Made by a program: the position numbers and the translations under genes. The notes under the pieces were generated by a model. The model ran no database searches, was not told the origin of the DNA, and saw only the letters and a program-made list of their open reading frames with translations. Positions 11,065 to 23,214 of a stretch of DNA of 64,000 nt are shown one piece after another. The stretch is taken from contig NC_135257.1 in assembly GCF_964204865.1 (NCBI RefSeq), positions 14,592,151 through 14,656,150 on the forward strand. The letters run 5' to 3'. How positions within the stretch are numbered: the first letter of the stretch is position 1; every line of letters begins with the position of its first letter. The DNA is from Styela clava (lineage: Eukaryota; Chordata; Ascidiacea; Stolidobranchia; Styelidae).

Positions 11065-14000
11065 TCACTGCTTGAATGCACTGGCTGTTTTTGCGACTCC
11101 GCTGTGTCCGGCGATCTTCACCTTGCTCTTGTTTTTCGAGTATTTTCCCATGTACTCGTTTACCCGTTGGCGGAGCTGGTTGAGCTGAAATAATAATAAT
11201 TATTTTTCGTTTAGAGTGGTCGCCTGCAATGCCGATATGCACTTATTTTTTTTTACGTAGCCAAATTTTGTGCCACTTAATGATAACGTAACTTTGGTCA
11301 AACGAAACTTTACCGAGTAAAATTTAGGTATGAATACTTTCAAACTATGCTATATTTGACTCGTTTTGATTCGTACTACATTATCCTTGTAATCAGCGCA
11401 AACTGACCCCTTAATACAAATCAGAAAGGGAGCATTAGTTAAGAATACTGTATCTACTATAATCTACCATATAACTTGATAGTATAATCAAGGAAATATA
11501 ACAAACGTTCGATATTTAGTGACATTGAGAATTAGATATATTTACATCATATTTTTGTCGTTCTATCCTCCATTCCGCATCAATTTTTTCTTCTTCCAAT
11601 GCATATAAGCTTTCCCACAGTTCTTGGGCCTTGTCTCGTAATCTTGAATATAAAAATATCAATAAGTTTTAAATACATAAAAGTGTTGCAGTATAAAATA
11701 TATATCACGAAATAAGATATATACTGTTACATTTTTGAGACAATTAGACATACATACTGGACGATCAATTGATCCGAAAATTTGAGCGGATTTATACTGT
11801 TTTGAAAAACCAGGTAATGTTATTTTGAATACTAAATTTGATGTAACCTATTTTGACAAATTTTACCACAAATTTTATATCAATTTCCTCAATCGGGATA
11901 ATGTCTTTGATTTTGACCATGAAATATCACGACCACCAAAATACAAGTCAGGAAATTTTTAGTATGAGGATGTCCATACTTATCAGTGCTGAGATGCTCA
12001 ATGTTGAGTGGTTTTTTCCTGTCCGCAAGAATTTTCTTCTTTTTCTCTCTCTCAGTTTGTCTCTTATTTGGTTTGTTCTTTTCAGCCTGAAGCATGCAAA
12101 CATCATGAGTGTAAATAGAAATTTTTCAATTTTGATAAAATTGTTCTGATCTAGAGTATTACCGCACGTGTGTTTATCCGAGGATAAAAAAAAAACAATA
12201 TCACTTTGTGACTTTGTCGGCTTAAGTGAGTAAAGCAATCTGGGTGCTCAATATTAAACTCAATTTGGGAGCACACATGACGACTGGAAACGCAAGCGCA
12301 AAGCGGCCAGGGTTATACAATTGGTTGATGGGCTTGAGATGATTAAGATTTGGACAATCCATAGCCTGTTCTTATTTATAGTTAACTCTATCTATTATTT
12401 CCCCCCTGCTCGTGGTCAAACCATATCTTCACCTAAATGCCTTGAGCCAATTTTATGTTTATTACGTCATTGAAATGTTGTCCGTCGTCACCACCTCGAA
12501 CTGATTGCTCTTAAAAAAATTTCTAATCAACAACCGACGGAACGCACGCTCGCGTAAATATCCCATGGGAGTAGCCTATTTATGAAGGTATATGCATTCA
12601 TACTCTCAAACACGCCTAAAACTTGGTGTGTCCTTTGGGACAATGGCCCCCATCTTATCAAGCATCATGTTGTCTGATTGGACTGTGAGATTTTGTTTCC
12701 GTCACAAGCAAGTTGAAATGAGTTGATATTACCAAATACCTAATAATATTATGTTACATCACAAAAACCTTCCTTTTACTTATGAAATTCATTCCAGCAA
12801 TTAGTAACTTGCGAAATATATGGAGCGCAATCGGAAATATGTTAATTGTTGCGCAGTTAACATTTAGTTAGGCAATGCCTAGTGTGACATATTTCTGAAA
12901 CCGTCAAATTTCGTTAGTGAGATTACGAGTTTATCCCAGTGTCACATGAGGCGTTACGGACGATGTGTTTTACATCGATTTTACTCACTCTGGCCAGGTA
13001 TCCACCGTAATGAAGAGACATGTTGGCGATTGCTTGCTTCTTCTTTTCTTCCTCTTCTTGTCTCTTTTTCTCTTCTTCTTCTTCTCTCTGTTTTCTCTCT
13101 TCCTGTAGATGGCATTATCAATCCATCATTATTTAGAATTTTTATCAAATGGTAAAATACTATTTAGCTGAAATTTGAGTGAATTTTACTTCTGTTTTGA
13201 ACATCTTCGACTCGACACCATATAACCATCTCAACCAGTCTGTAATAATTACGCCTATGTGCGCAATAGGTAAGGTACATTCTAAAAAAGGTACCTATGT
13301 GATTTATGAGCTAAACACTTTGTACGTAGCGGACTATAAAAAAAAATGAAGAGAAATAATGGATAAGTTTACTTCTTATAACAATGACGAGAAAAGCGAT
13401 TTTTTCAGAACAACAATGACATCAAAAAAAGACGAATAACAACGAAAATATCCATAAACTTTCTGAAGTTTGTATATGCCAACACCCACTGAGGTAAATT
13501 TGAAATATTTTTGCCAGAAATCAATTTTCAAATTATATATTACTAAGGGTAGTGAATTTCATTCAGTATTTTCATTTAAGCGCATTCTACCGAAAATTTT
13601 GCAAAAATAAGAAAACATAAAATGAAACAAACCCTTTCTTTCGCCACACGCTCTTTTTCCTTTTCTTGGCGGATTCTCAACCTTTCAGCTCTTTCTTCCT
13701 TTCTCTTCTCCAGTTTCAATCTCAGTTCTTCTAATTCCTCTTCTTCGGCTCTTCTTTGCTCGAAATGTGCATTGATGAGTCCCTGCAATTCTTCGAGATC
13801 TTTTTGATGACGTTTACGCGCAATTTCATCCAAATCAACTTTCTCACCATCTGGTAACTTGGGTGGAGTGATAGACGCTGATGAATGTCTGAAATATGAT
13901 TTGTATTATAGTAATTATCAGCACGAAACTAAGTTAGTTAGAAATTAACATTTTCATAAAATTAGTAAAACGGCGAAAAAGAGCACTGATATGATTTGAT

Positions 14001-14804
14001 TTGCCCTACTCGCTATTTTTTTTTTAAGATATAATAAAATTGATCCGTCATCCGTCGGAAACAAAGAAATAGAAGGTCCTCAAAATTGCTATTTTTTCTA
14101 AATTTTGACATCTGTCGATATTAGAATGACAATGATATCCAGACCAAATATAATACAAAATTCTAAATCCTTTAAAAAAATTGAAATTTTCCACGAAAAC
14201 GAAAATGATTTGTTCTGTCTGTAGGTCAAATTTACCTTGGTACTGCCTTCTGGGGTGGCTCCAATTGTTCTTGTGATGCTTCTTCCTGCAAGGTAAAACA
14301 TAAAAAAAAATTGGAAAAAATGCCCTCATTGTATTAAAGATTTTCTTTCTTTGTTCAAGTTCAAGTTCTGCATCAAATTTCGTTTGTACAAAAGAGTTAA
14401 GAGTGCACAATGCCTATAGAGTGACCAGCCTACACTATTTAATAGCTAGCCGCCCCTATTGAGACCGTCAAAATCTAAAGCGCCTTTCTCCACAATGAAA
14501 CGTAGCTGGAAAGTCAAAAGCGACGCAGCTGATGGAAACAGTGAAAAATATATATAACTATTACACGACTTTATATTAAAACATAAATGCTGATTAGAAC
14601 ATACTTGGCAAACACTTTGTTGCTACAATCCAACTCAAAATTTAACTTTACTCTACGTAAAACAATACCCTGTAAACACACTTTATGGATCACTGTTTGT
14701 GTCTAAACCGTGATATACATAATCGTATTGCTATGGTTGTCAAAAATGTAAATAAATAAAAGTATAATAACCTCGGTTATTGGATCTTCTTCGATGTCCG
14801 ACAT
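11065..14804 (-). CDS. TNNT: Troponin T, diverged paralogue (gene 1 of 3)
   Basis: Tropomyosin-binding subunit of the troponin complex on thin filaments. Coding exons from 5' to 3': 14772-14804, 14236-14285, 13633-13888, 12989-13102, 11980-12086, 11546-11642 and 11065-11184. Phases are consistent and give 258 residues. It starts [11 protein letters not shown] (short acidic N-terminus), then [40 protein letters not shown] (tropomyosin-binding region), the conserved [11 protein letters not shown], then [20 protein letters not shown] and [18 protein letters not shown] (the heptad region that pairs with troponin I). The C-terminus is [20 protein letters not shown]...FKQ. Exons 4-7 match those of genes 2 and 3 in length (256, 114, 107 and 97 nt). 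It lacks the long Glu-rich exon found in the others and its C-terminal tail differs. A non-coding leader (14805-14826) lies between the ATG and an AG. Which muscle expresses it cannot be read from the sequence. Confidence 0.92.
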
Positions 14805-14829
14805 TTTGAGATTTGTTTTTTTTTGTCTA

Positions 14830-16425
14830 GAAAAGTATGAAAATGAAATTTTTTTGCGTAACAAAATTATACAACATAGATATACATATATCGATACATT
14901 TTAAATCTTCGGTACCAAATTTTAATGAAACTTTCAAAGTTGGAAAAAGCAGAATTACTCTTGAGTGAGTGGAAGTAATTGCAACCTTTCTTAAAAAAAA
15001 AACGTTCGTCTCAAAAAAATTTTTTTTTTTTTTCAAATTCGAAAAATTTACCTTCTAGTTTAGTGACATCAATGATGGTATTGCGCAAACTATTCTAGTA
15101 AAACATGAAAATTTGTGAACAAAAAAGATACTTTTTCAAAACGATTACGGATATATTTGCAACATGAATTTCCGCGAATTTTATGAAACAAAATACTTCA
15201 TTTTTGAATTTATTTGAATTCCGGCAGTACAATGATGATTAAGAAGTATTGTTCCCTAAATTTTGTCAAACCTATCACGAAAAAACTAAAGATACCTATG
15301 TTTACATACATTACTTACAAAATTCAATGCAAAGCGACTATCCTCCGTAAGTTACCGGCAACTAAGGTCGATTTTGAAGCTTGCGGCTCAGTGTGGAGAC
15401 TGCTGCATGATATAATAGTAGAGATGACGTATGAACAGCTGCCGTTATGAACAGAAAGGAACATACCAAGTAATCGTTCATTATCCCTAGTGACTTGCGG
15501 GTTCGGAATTTCAGATTTGTCTGTCGAAGTTTAACAACATTCTAATATTTACACCATGGATATTTCCAGATTAAACTACTTGAGCAACATAATTTTTTTA
15601 AAATAATTGACAAATAGTTAATTTTACACTTCGGTAATTTTCTATTATGGCATGTTGTACCGAGCACTGCAATAGGATGCTCCATTTGCTCATGCTCCAC
15701 TGCGTATGATTCGCCGTAAAAATTCTGACTCAAATATTCAGTGTAAAGTTCAGTGTTCAGTGTAAAGATATTTTTAAGTATACTTCAAGATTGTTAAACC
15801 ATAAAAGCATAAGTCGTAGAAACGTGCCTGCTCTGAATGGCCTTGATGCAATGTCTCATCCGTCGTGTACTGTCTCAAGAGATTGATGTCGTCACAGCTG
15901 TTTCTCAGATTTGTTTAATTTTATTATCGACCAATAAAGGTACATGCTCCAGTTTGGTATATTGTAAGAATTTCTTATTTGAAATGTGACCTAACTTTCT
16001 TGTGACCAACATAATGTTTACATTTTAGCATGTAATGCCTTACATTGAATCGTTTTTGTGCCAATTCTGTCTAATAAATTAAATTTAATTCGACGAATGC
16101 TTACTCCCAGAACAAATGTACATTTATCTATATATTTTGCATAACGAATTTTGATGGAAACTTAAATTGCACATGATTGCACTACATTAAGATATTATCT
16201 TAAGCTCTCTTGCCGAGCAAGTCTACGGAGAAGCAGCTGCCTAACTTAGTGATGTACTATGTTGAGCAAATCAAAATGTTTTATCAAAGAAGTTTTCTTA
16301 GTCCATACTTGCGCACCCGTTTTATAACATATTGAGTCAAATAATGAAAAGAGGCTTCAAGCTAGAGATTTCAAACTAGCGACTACATGATAGTAAAAAG
16401 CGAGTTATGGATATTGTCTGACATG
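14830..16425. other. Intergenic stretch upstream of troponin T gene 1
   Basis: This should hold the promoter and any further leader exon of gene 1. I see no clear TATA box or repeat, and no supported coding exon. Confidence 0.4.
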
Positions 16426-16548
16426 CTGGCTAACTATAGCTACTTTATCATTTATCAAGATCAAGGTCATAAAAACCAATGTAAATAATTAATTTGTCCA
16501 GGAAAACAAACTCAGAATACATACAGATGTTTATATGTTTCAACAATG

Positions 16549-16554
16549 TTTATT
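16549..16554 (-). terminator. Poly(A) signal of troponin T gene 2
   Basis: TTTATT on the plus strand (AATAAA on the coding strand), inside a TGTTTCAA-containing block shared with gene 3 (22914-22919). It lies about 280 bases after the stop codon. Confidence 0.5.
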
Positions 16555-16833
16555 TTACGGTATAAAATACCCAATGGAAATGTTAATTCATTGACTGAAA
16601 ATTAGTTGTATATATATAAACAAACGAATAATAAAACATGCGTTACCAAATTTTGCTATAAATGAAGGTTAATAAAACAAATAGCAATACTCGCGAATTC
16701 ATTACCAAAACATAGACGATCAAACATGGTTTATGAATGTATTCTAGTACACAGATCATTCATATTATATGCTTAGTCAGAGTAGATAAGATCTTAAAAT
16801 CCAGTTGAAATGTCAATAATAACGTTGTATATT

Positions 16834-18504
16834 CTATTTGAAAACTCCGGATTTGGCGGCAACTCCTCCTCTTGGTCCGATGTTCATTTTTCCTCCTGCT
16901 TGTCTCTTGTTTTTTGAGAATTTTCCCATGTATTCGTTCACTCGTTGACGAAGTTGGTTTATCTAAAATTAAAGTTTTAATTTTATATAGGTGCTATTGA
17001 TTTGGAATATGAAAATGAATCGAACATTTGTTGTCAGTGCTTACGTCATATTTTTGTCGGTCAATTCTTTGTTCAAAATCGTATTTTTCTTCTTCTAATT
17101 TGAATAGCCAGTCCCACAACTCTTGTGCTTTTTCTTGAAGTCTGAAAAGTAGAATGATAATTGGTAACTGGTAGTTTCGAACAACTAATTTCATGTATAT
17201 CAATATAAAAGGAAATACTTACTTATCGCTGTTCAAATGATCGATGTTCAGTGGTTTTCTTCGGTCAGCCAAAATCTTCTTCTTCTTTTCACGATCTGTC
17301 TGTCTCTTGTTTGGTTTGTTCTTTTCGGCCTTCATATTTGATACAGAGTTAAATAAATTTTTCTATTATTATATCAAAACCAGTATAAAGAAGATTAAAT
17401 AAACTTACTCTTGCCAAGTATCCACCGTAGTGAAGAGACATGTTTGCTATTGCTGCCTTTTTGCGAGCTTCTTCTTCTTCCTTTTTTTGTTCTTCTTCTT
17501 CTTCCTTTCTCTTTCTTTCTTCCTGGAATATGGAAAATAATACAAATTAGATATATAAAAAAATTATCTTAAAATGAAATGGAAATAGTGCAAAGAATAT
17601 TACCCAAATTACCCAATTGCTTGGATGGTATTTTACTTACCTTTTCGCGAGCCATTCTTTCTTTCTCTCGTTCTTGACGAATTCTCATTTGTTCCTCACG
17701 CTTGGCTTTTCGTTTTTCAATTCTAACTCGTAGTTGTTCAATATCTTCTTCATCCTTCTTTCTTGTTTCAAAGTGGGCTTGGATGAGTCCCTGAAGCTCG
17801 CTAAGATCCTTGTCCATTCTTTTACGTTGGATATCCTCGAGATCGAGAACTTCTCCTTCCGGAATTTTTGGAGGTGCCATGACAGGCATGGAGAATCTAT
17901 GAATAAATGTGACAGGCAATAAAGTAAATTGATTTACTATTTTATTGCTGCTAACCGGACGAAAGGCCGTAGTTCGCCATATTATTAGGGCGTCTTATAG
18001 GCCTTCCTTCCCCCTGGGATAAATAGGTAAATCCTATATGAACTATAACAAATCACACTAGCCGGCGAGAATGAAATTTGATCAATTTATAAAGCATTTG
18101 TTCTACTTACTTTGGTGGCGCTGGTTTGTCATTTTTCTCTTCTGGTTTTGTTTCCTCGACTTTTTCGGGTTCGGGTTCAGCTTCCTCCTGAAATTTAAAA
18201 GTTCCAGTTAATAATTTCTACAATGAAGAAAGTATGCAAATCAATGTTTATGTAAAACTAACCTGAACGACTTCTTGTTCCTCCTCTTCTTCAATTTCTT
18301 CTACTTCTTCCACCTAAAATGCAAATAACAAATTGAAATATATGCAATAAACAACTCGCAAGATATTTATTTATAATAACATCTTTTGTTTAAATTGTCG
18401 ATTACAATATTTCTGTCTGGGTTTCTTTAATTCTAGAGAAAAATTGTACAAATTCAAAACGGCTCACTTACCTCAGATTCGTATTCAGATTCATGGTCAG
18501 ACAT
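16834..18504 (-). CDS. TNNT: Troponin T, gene 2 of 3
   Basis: Thin-filament troponin T. Coding exons 5' to 3': 18472-18504, 18263-18313, 18111-18187, 17641-17896, 17409-17522, 17223-17329, 17045-17141 and 16834-16962. All phases fit and predict 287 residues. It starts [11 protein letters not shown], followed by an acidic exon ([17 protein letters not shown]), [60 protein letters not shown], the Glu/Arg/Lys-rich coiled coil, [51 protein letters not shown] and [20 protein letters not shown]...GVFK. It differs from gene 3 mainly by a few residues (such as PVMAPP versus PAMAPP) and four extra residues in exon 2. A leader piece (18505-18523) precedes the ATG, and a separate non-coding exon probably starts at 18731. 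The SINE tail at 17945-18035 sits in its third intron. Confidence 0.95.
17945..18035 (+). mobile_element. SINE tail fragment in troponin T gene 2 intron
   Basis: CTAACCGGACGAAAGGCC, then TTCGCCATATTATTAGG and CTGGGATAAATAGGTAAATC, match the tail of the SINE at 1561. The equivalent intron of gene 3 (24273-24547) shows no such insert, so insertion followed the duplication or the fragment was lost from gene 3. Confidence 0.55.
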
Positions 18505-18730
18505 ATTGAAAGGGTTAGGTTATCTAAAACAAAATGATAATAATTTAATGGGATCATAGTTTTGTACAACAAAACAGCACAAATATGGAGTAAGTAGACT
18601 ATGAAATCTCCTCGTCTCGACCTATTTTGAATATATATCTAATAATTACTAGCTACTAAGCATATTGGCAGTAAAGAAGATGTAGAATCTAGTTTCTTGA
18701 ATAATAAACTGACAAAAAAGTAATACATAC

Positions 18731-18925
18731 TGTTTACTGTCTGAAGAATGACTGTAATAGAATGAATGAATGGAAGATATAAGTCGAGAGCAAATATAAC
18801 AACTGCTGTTAGTACCTTATGTGCGAACTGATTCGCACATTCTACTATGAAAGCGACAATGTGATCCCTGTTTTTTAAATGAAAAACGTTCGCGGTACTC
18901 GAGCGCTGATAACTATCATTTCACA
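18731..18925 (-). promoter_or_regulatory. Promoter and leader exon region of troponin T gene 2
   Basis: The plus-strand motif ACATAC at 18725-18730 is a donor GTATGT on the coding strand, so a non-coding first exon probably starts at 18731. Upstream blocks (TTCTACTATG, AAGCGACAATGTG, GAAAAACGTTCGC, GTACTCG) are shared with the promoter of gene 3. The TATA position of gene 3 is changed here. Confidence 0.5.
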
Positions 18926-19169
18926 CGTTACATTTTGTTTATTTAATTTTAAATTTTAAAGGCATCGTTTTATAAGATAAGGATATTAGTCCGGCAGATA
19001 AGGGACCTTTTTGACCCAAGTTTGATTTCAGACATAAAGTTTTTTTTATTTGTGATTATTCATCTTTGGGACATTGCCCATCATTTCTACATAGGTGTGG
19101 AGTTTGCAGCCTTGAGCAATTTTTTTTACGGCTCGATATTTGTATTAGTGTTTTTTGTCAAACCTGTGC

Positions 19170-19255
19170 CTCATAATGACGCACAACCTGAACCATAACT
19201 TGTTACAATACTATGTTCAGGTTGTGCGCAATCTTGGTGCACAAACTACGCAAGC
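19170..19255. mobile_element. Degraded MITE copy (GCTCC-GAAGTAT family)
   Basis: ATGACGCACAACCTGAACC and its complement GTTCAGGTTGTGCGC, followed by AATCTTGGTGCAC, mirror the interior of the copy at 7183. Confidence 0.5.
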
Positions 19256-21583
19256 ACCAAATTTACTAGGAAACAAAATCAATACCTTTTAGGTATTTGT
19301 TGAGCCCAGCTTTGGGTCGCGACCCATATACAGTATATATATGGAAATACTGTCGAAACATGCCCGTAAAATAAAGAGTACTATTTCAAAATACTCGTTT
19401 TTGTTGCAATTAACAATACAAGCCTGCTAATGCAGTCGCCAGTGGTTCAAGTGGATATACACCTGGTGGAGAACAGTCAATTATTTGTTAGCGAGAATTG
19501 TTATGTAGCGGGATGATCACGACGACGCAGTGAAAGATAATGATAGTACAAGAACAAGAATGAGAAAATTGCTACATTTTATAGTATATCCCTGGGAAAG
19601 AATGTAGTTCATTCTTATGTTCCATGCCAATGCTTTTCAAACTTCCAAAGACTCTCAACACTTTTGCTTCTTCTCTTCTATAAAAATACATTGTTATTAT
19701 ATATTCGCATTTCCATCTGTTTGTTCGTGCTCCCAGATAACCGATCAGCGACCTTCAAGGAGGACGGGGTCCCCTTTTAAGAAACCCTGTCATAAACTAA
19801 AAGAGGCGACCGTGCTTCTCTTGCCTGTTGTCATGCTGTCCCTGGAATTCAGCTACAACAAAAATTTCACGAAAAACGAATTTTTAAATTTTATGATTTT
19901 ATTAATATTCTCAACAATGAATGATATACGGGTGGTAAAATGCCAAGTTATTCCAACAACATGATCATGTTTTGCAATTTACAACCAATATTTTGTATGT
20001 AACTTTGTTTGACAGAGCCCCAAGAGCTCTAACTACAAATATCAAAAATGTGAGGCCAAAAAAGTCACACTACAACATTGTCAAATGTGCTGTATTTACG
20101 ATAGATAACAGGTTTACCAAAAAGATTTACATGAAAATAGGTAACATAAAGATCAAATCAGCAATATCTACTTGGTGATATGCATCTGTTGATGCTTTTA
20201 TGTGTTTGTTTCGGAAGTTTAATAACAGAATTAATTGTGGTTGTTGGAGATGTTTTAAAAAAAGGTTGCATGGAAAAAAGTTTTCACAAAATGTCAAGGG
20301 TTGATAGTAGTAGAGAAGTAGAAAAAATTTTCCCATGTTTTTTTTCATTTGATAAACACGCCACAGAACTCCTCCGATAAGTATACGCAGCGATTGCAAG
20401 AGGCAGAAATGCTAAGATGGGATTTCATCGCATTGCAAACCAATATTAGCAATTCTTATATATATTCGCGCATTCCCATCTGAACAGCGTGGAAAAGATT
20501 ATACCCATCTACACACTTTAAGAACTATGTCAGATGAGCGTCATATTATCGAATATCAGTAAATGAATGGTGCAATGGGAAAAGACATATAAGGCGGAAC
20601 TTCCAGTAGTATGCAATCAAATAATCTTATTGTAGAATATATAACCAAATGCCAACTGCAGTCCAAAACTTTTTGTCTCTGGCTGAGCTTAGATACCAAT
20701 TGGCACTCATATAAACTGGTAAGACTGTAAGAGGCACGCGATGGAGCCGATACTCAGAGTATCCATCCCCCAGCTGTCATTTGAGTGGGTACTGCTGTTT
20801 TTATTGCAGATGTTACTGATCTTTTTGTATTAAAGATTTACTGGCATCACCGATTTAAGGATGTTGGAAACCAACACGCAATATTACGAAACTTACTTTC
20901 AACACGCGGTTTGAATGAATGAAAAAGCTGAAACTAGTATTCTTTAGAACAGCATACAAATTCTATGGAATGAAATCATACACAAAAGCTCGTCAAAAAC
21001 CTATAGCTCAATAATCGAGTGGAATTTGATGCATGTGCGCAAAAATGTGTGCGTTACTACTTACAACCGAAGCACGCAGGAAAATGTGTGTGATGTACTA
21101 GTATTCAAAACGTTTGACTAAACTATGTTGGCATAACAGGTGCACATCTCGGTTTCGCATACGCATACCTTCTATCTCCACAAGGATATATTAATTTTGC
21201 CAAAGTCAATGCAGCACTGAAAGGTTGCAGTTCTTCCAAAAGAAAACACGTTTCACATCTTTAGATACCAGTGGATGGTTTTACATGGCCTTGTTCGGAG
21301 TGAAAGACGAGGTCAAATATTTCAATCCAATTCAACTAATAAAATATTTCCCAAGTCCCTAAGCTTAAACTAGAAAAACGAAATGCGCGCGGCAACGCAA
21401 ATGTAGTTTGAAGAGCGCTGTAGAAAGTGGCTAGATGCTATCGATGGATCTTGGCTTGTATTAGTGAAATAAACTACCATTTATTCCACTAAAATTGAAT
21501 TTCTGACATTGTAAGGAGATTCAGTGTTACTATGTATGCAAAACTAAACCATGTAGTTATGAAATAATTGTTTTTAACAAAAA

Positions 21584-21682
21584 GGCGCTCCCGAAGTATT
21601 CGTGCCAGGATGGCGCACAACCTGAACTTTGTATGTTTATCAGGTTAGGGTTCAGGATGTGCGTCATCTTAGACCGAATACT
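21584..21682. mobile_element. MITE copy (GCTCC-GAAGTAT family)
   Basis: Starts GGCGCTCCCGAAGTATTCGT, continues GGATGGCGCACAACCTGAAC, and ends with the inverted ATGTGCGTCATCTTAGACC. Same family as the element at 7754. Confidence 0.6.
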
Positions 21683-22101
21683 TTAAATCCACCTAAAAAA
21701 AATCCATTGATTCCGAGATTGTGTTGTAAAGCAAAATGTAGAATAGTTACCACCAATTTGCTTCGCCAGTGCTTTATTTTCAGCTTCCATTTTCAGCCTC
21801 GAATAAATTTATTGCATCCCACATCACATCACTATGAACGCAAAAATTATGAGATTCAGGTGCTGCAAAACCATACAATAGATTTGGTAACTTCGTGAGG
21901 CGGGAAAAATAGTTTATTTTCTAGTAGAAATCCACGGATTTGAACAGATATAAAACAGAGCAGTAAAAACGCATACGACCTTAACAGCAATCCACCCAGG
22001 AGTACATCCTGCTGATATCATTGTTTTCAGTAATTACAAGCAGGCTATCCGTACACTGTGAAAAAAGTATTTTCAAGCTGAAATAGATATAAATATGGAG
22101 C

Positions 22102-22463
22102 TACCGTGTTTCCTCGAAAATAAGAAAGTGTCTCATTTCAAAACACTAGGGCCCATTTTCGGGGGATGTCTATTATTTTCATTTGTCAAAAACAAAATTA
22201 CAAAGTACAGAATTAGGAGATTTACAAATATAAAATATATGAAACTGATATTCATTTACTTAAATGACACGGTTTTCTCGCTCACACGTTTTATATTAAT
22301 CATTTAAAACGTGTAGAAAAGATTTCTTGCTATCGACTAGGTAAAAAAAACGTGGTATTGACTTGGTCCTATTTTAAGGGGAGGGCTTATATCAAAATTA
22401 TTCTTAATATTGAGACTAGGTCTTGTTTTCAGGTTAGGTCTTATTTTCGGGGAAACACGAGTA
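22102..22463. mobile_element. Inverted-repeat element with CGAAAATAAG ends
   Basis: The left end CGTGTTTCCTCGAAAATAAG and the right end CTTATTTTCGGGGAAACACG are reverse complements apart from one or two bases. Elements with this end are widespread in animals; I do not assign a superfamily. Confidence 0.65.
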
Positions 22464-22913
22464 CTTGAGTATAGTTTTGTTGTCATTCTAATTTGCATTG
22501 TTTTTTATTCGGCTCCTTTCAACGTTAAGATTTGAATTTTGGTTCTGACACTAAAAAAGATTGGAAGCCACTGGTATATGAATATTACTTGAATGGCGTA
22601 CATTTATACTGAGTTGGCAGTATTCGCATATGATACTGACTTTTCTATGAACATGCCACAAACGACTGTATATGTATATTGAGTTGTTAATATAAGTCTA
22701 TGACATTGGCTGTGTATGCCATTACTTGAATGGGTGTATTAATATGTGTCTATGTTATGGATAGTGACTCTAAATATACACAATAAGGCCAACTATAGCA
22801 ACTTTATCGTTTACCAACACCATGGTCACAAAATCTAATATCAATACCTGGTTTACCCTCTGAAACCTAGAATATGCACTGATGTCCACATGTTTCAATA
22901 TTGTTTATTATGA

Positions 22914-22919
22914 GATATA
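22914..22919 (-). terminator. Poly(A) signal of troponin T gene 3
   Basis: TTTATT on the plus strand, AATAAA on the coding strand, about 300 bases after the stop codon, in the same relative place as in gene 2. Confidence 0.5.
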
Positions 22920-23214
22920 AAAGAACCAATAAAAATATCAATTCATTCACAGGAAATTTCACTGAAAATCAGTTGCACATAAACGAACAAATAATAAAAC
23001 ATGCGTTGCCGAATTTTGCTATAAATAAAGATTAATAAAACAATTAACAATACTCGAGAATTTATCACCAAAACATAGATAGATGATTAAATATCATCTA
23101 TATATGTATTCTAGTTCGCAGATCACTCATTTTATTTGCCTAGTCGGAGTAGATACGATAATAAATTCAGTCAAAAGTTTTGAATTGTTCGTTTCGATGA
23201 TATCGTTGTATATT

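Larger units (their letters stand above)
18965..22785. other. Intergenic stretch between troponin T genes 2 and 3
   Basis: No supported gene; the open frames found are short and lack family similarity. It contains two GCTCC-family MITE copies (about 19170-19255 and 21584-21682) and the 22102-22463 inverted-repeat element. Confidence 0.5.

Noticed and set aside
14330..14400. Charged minus-strand stretch [13 protein letters not shown] that could be an extra troponin T exon
   Set aside because: No donor follows in a suitable phase, and exons 14772-14804 and 14236-14285 already join in frame.
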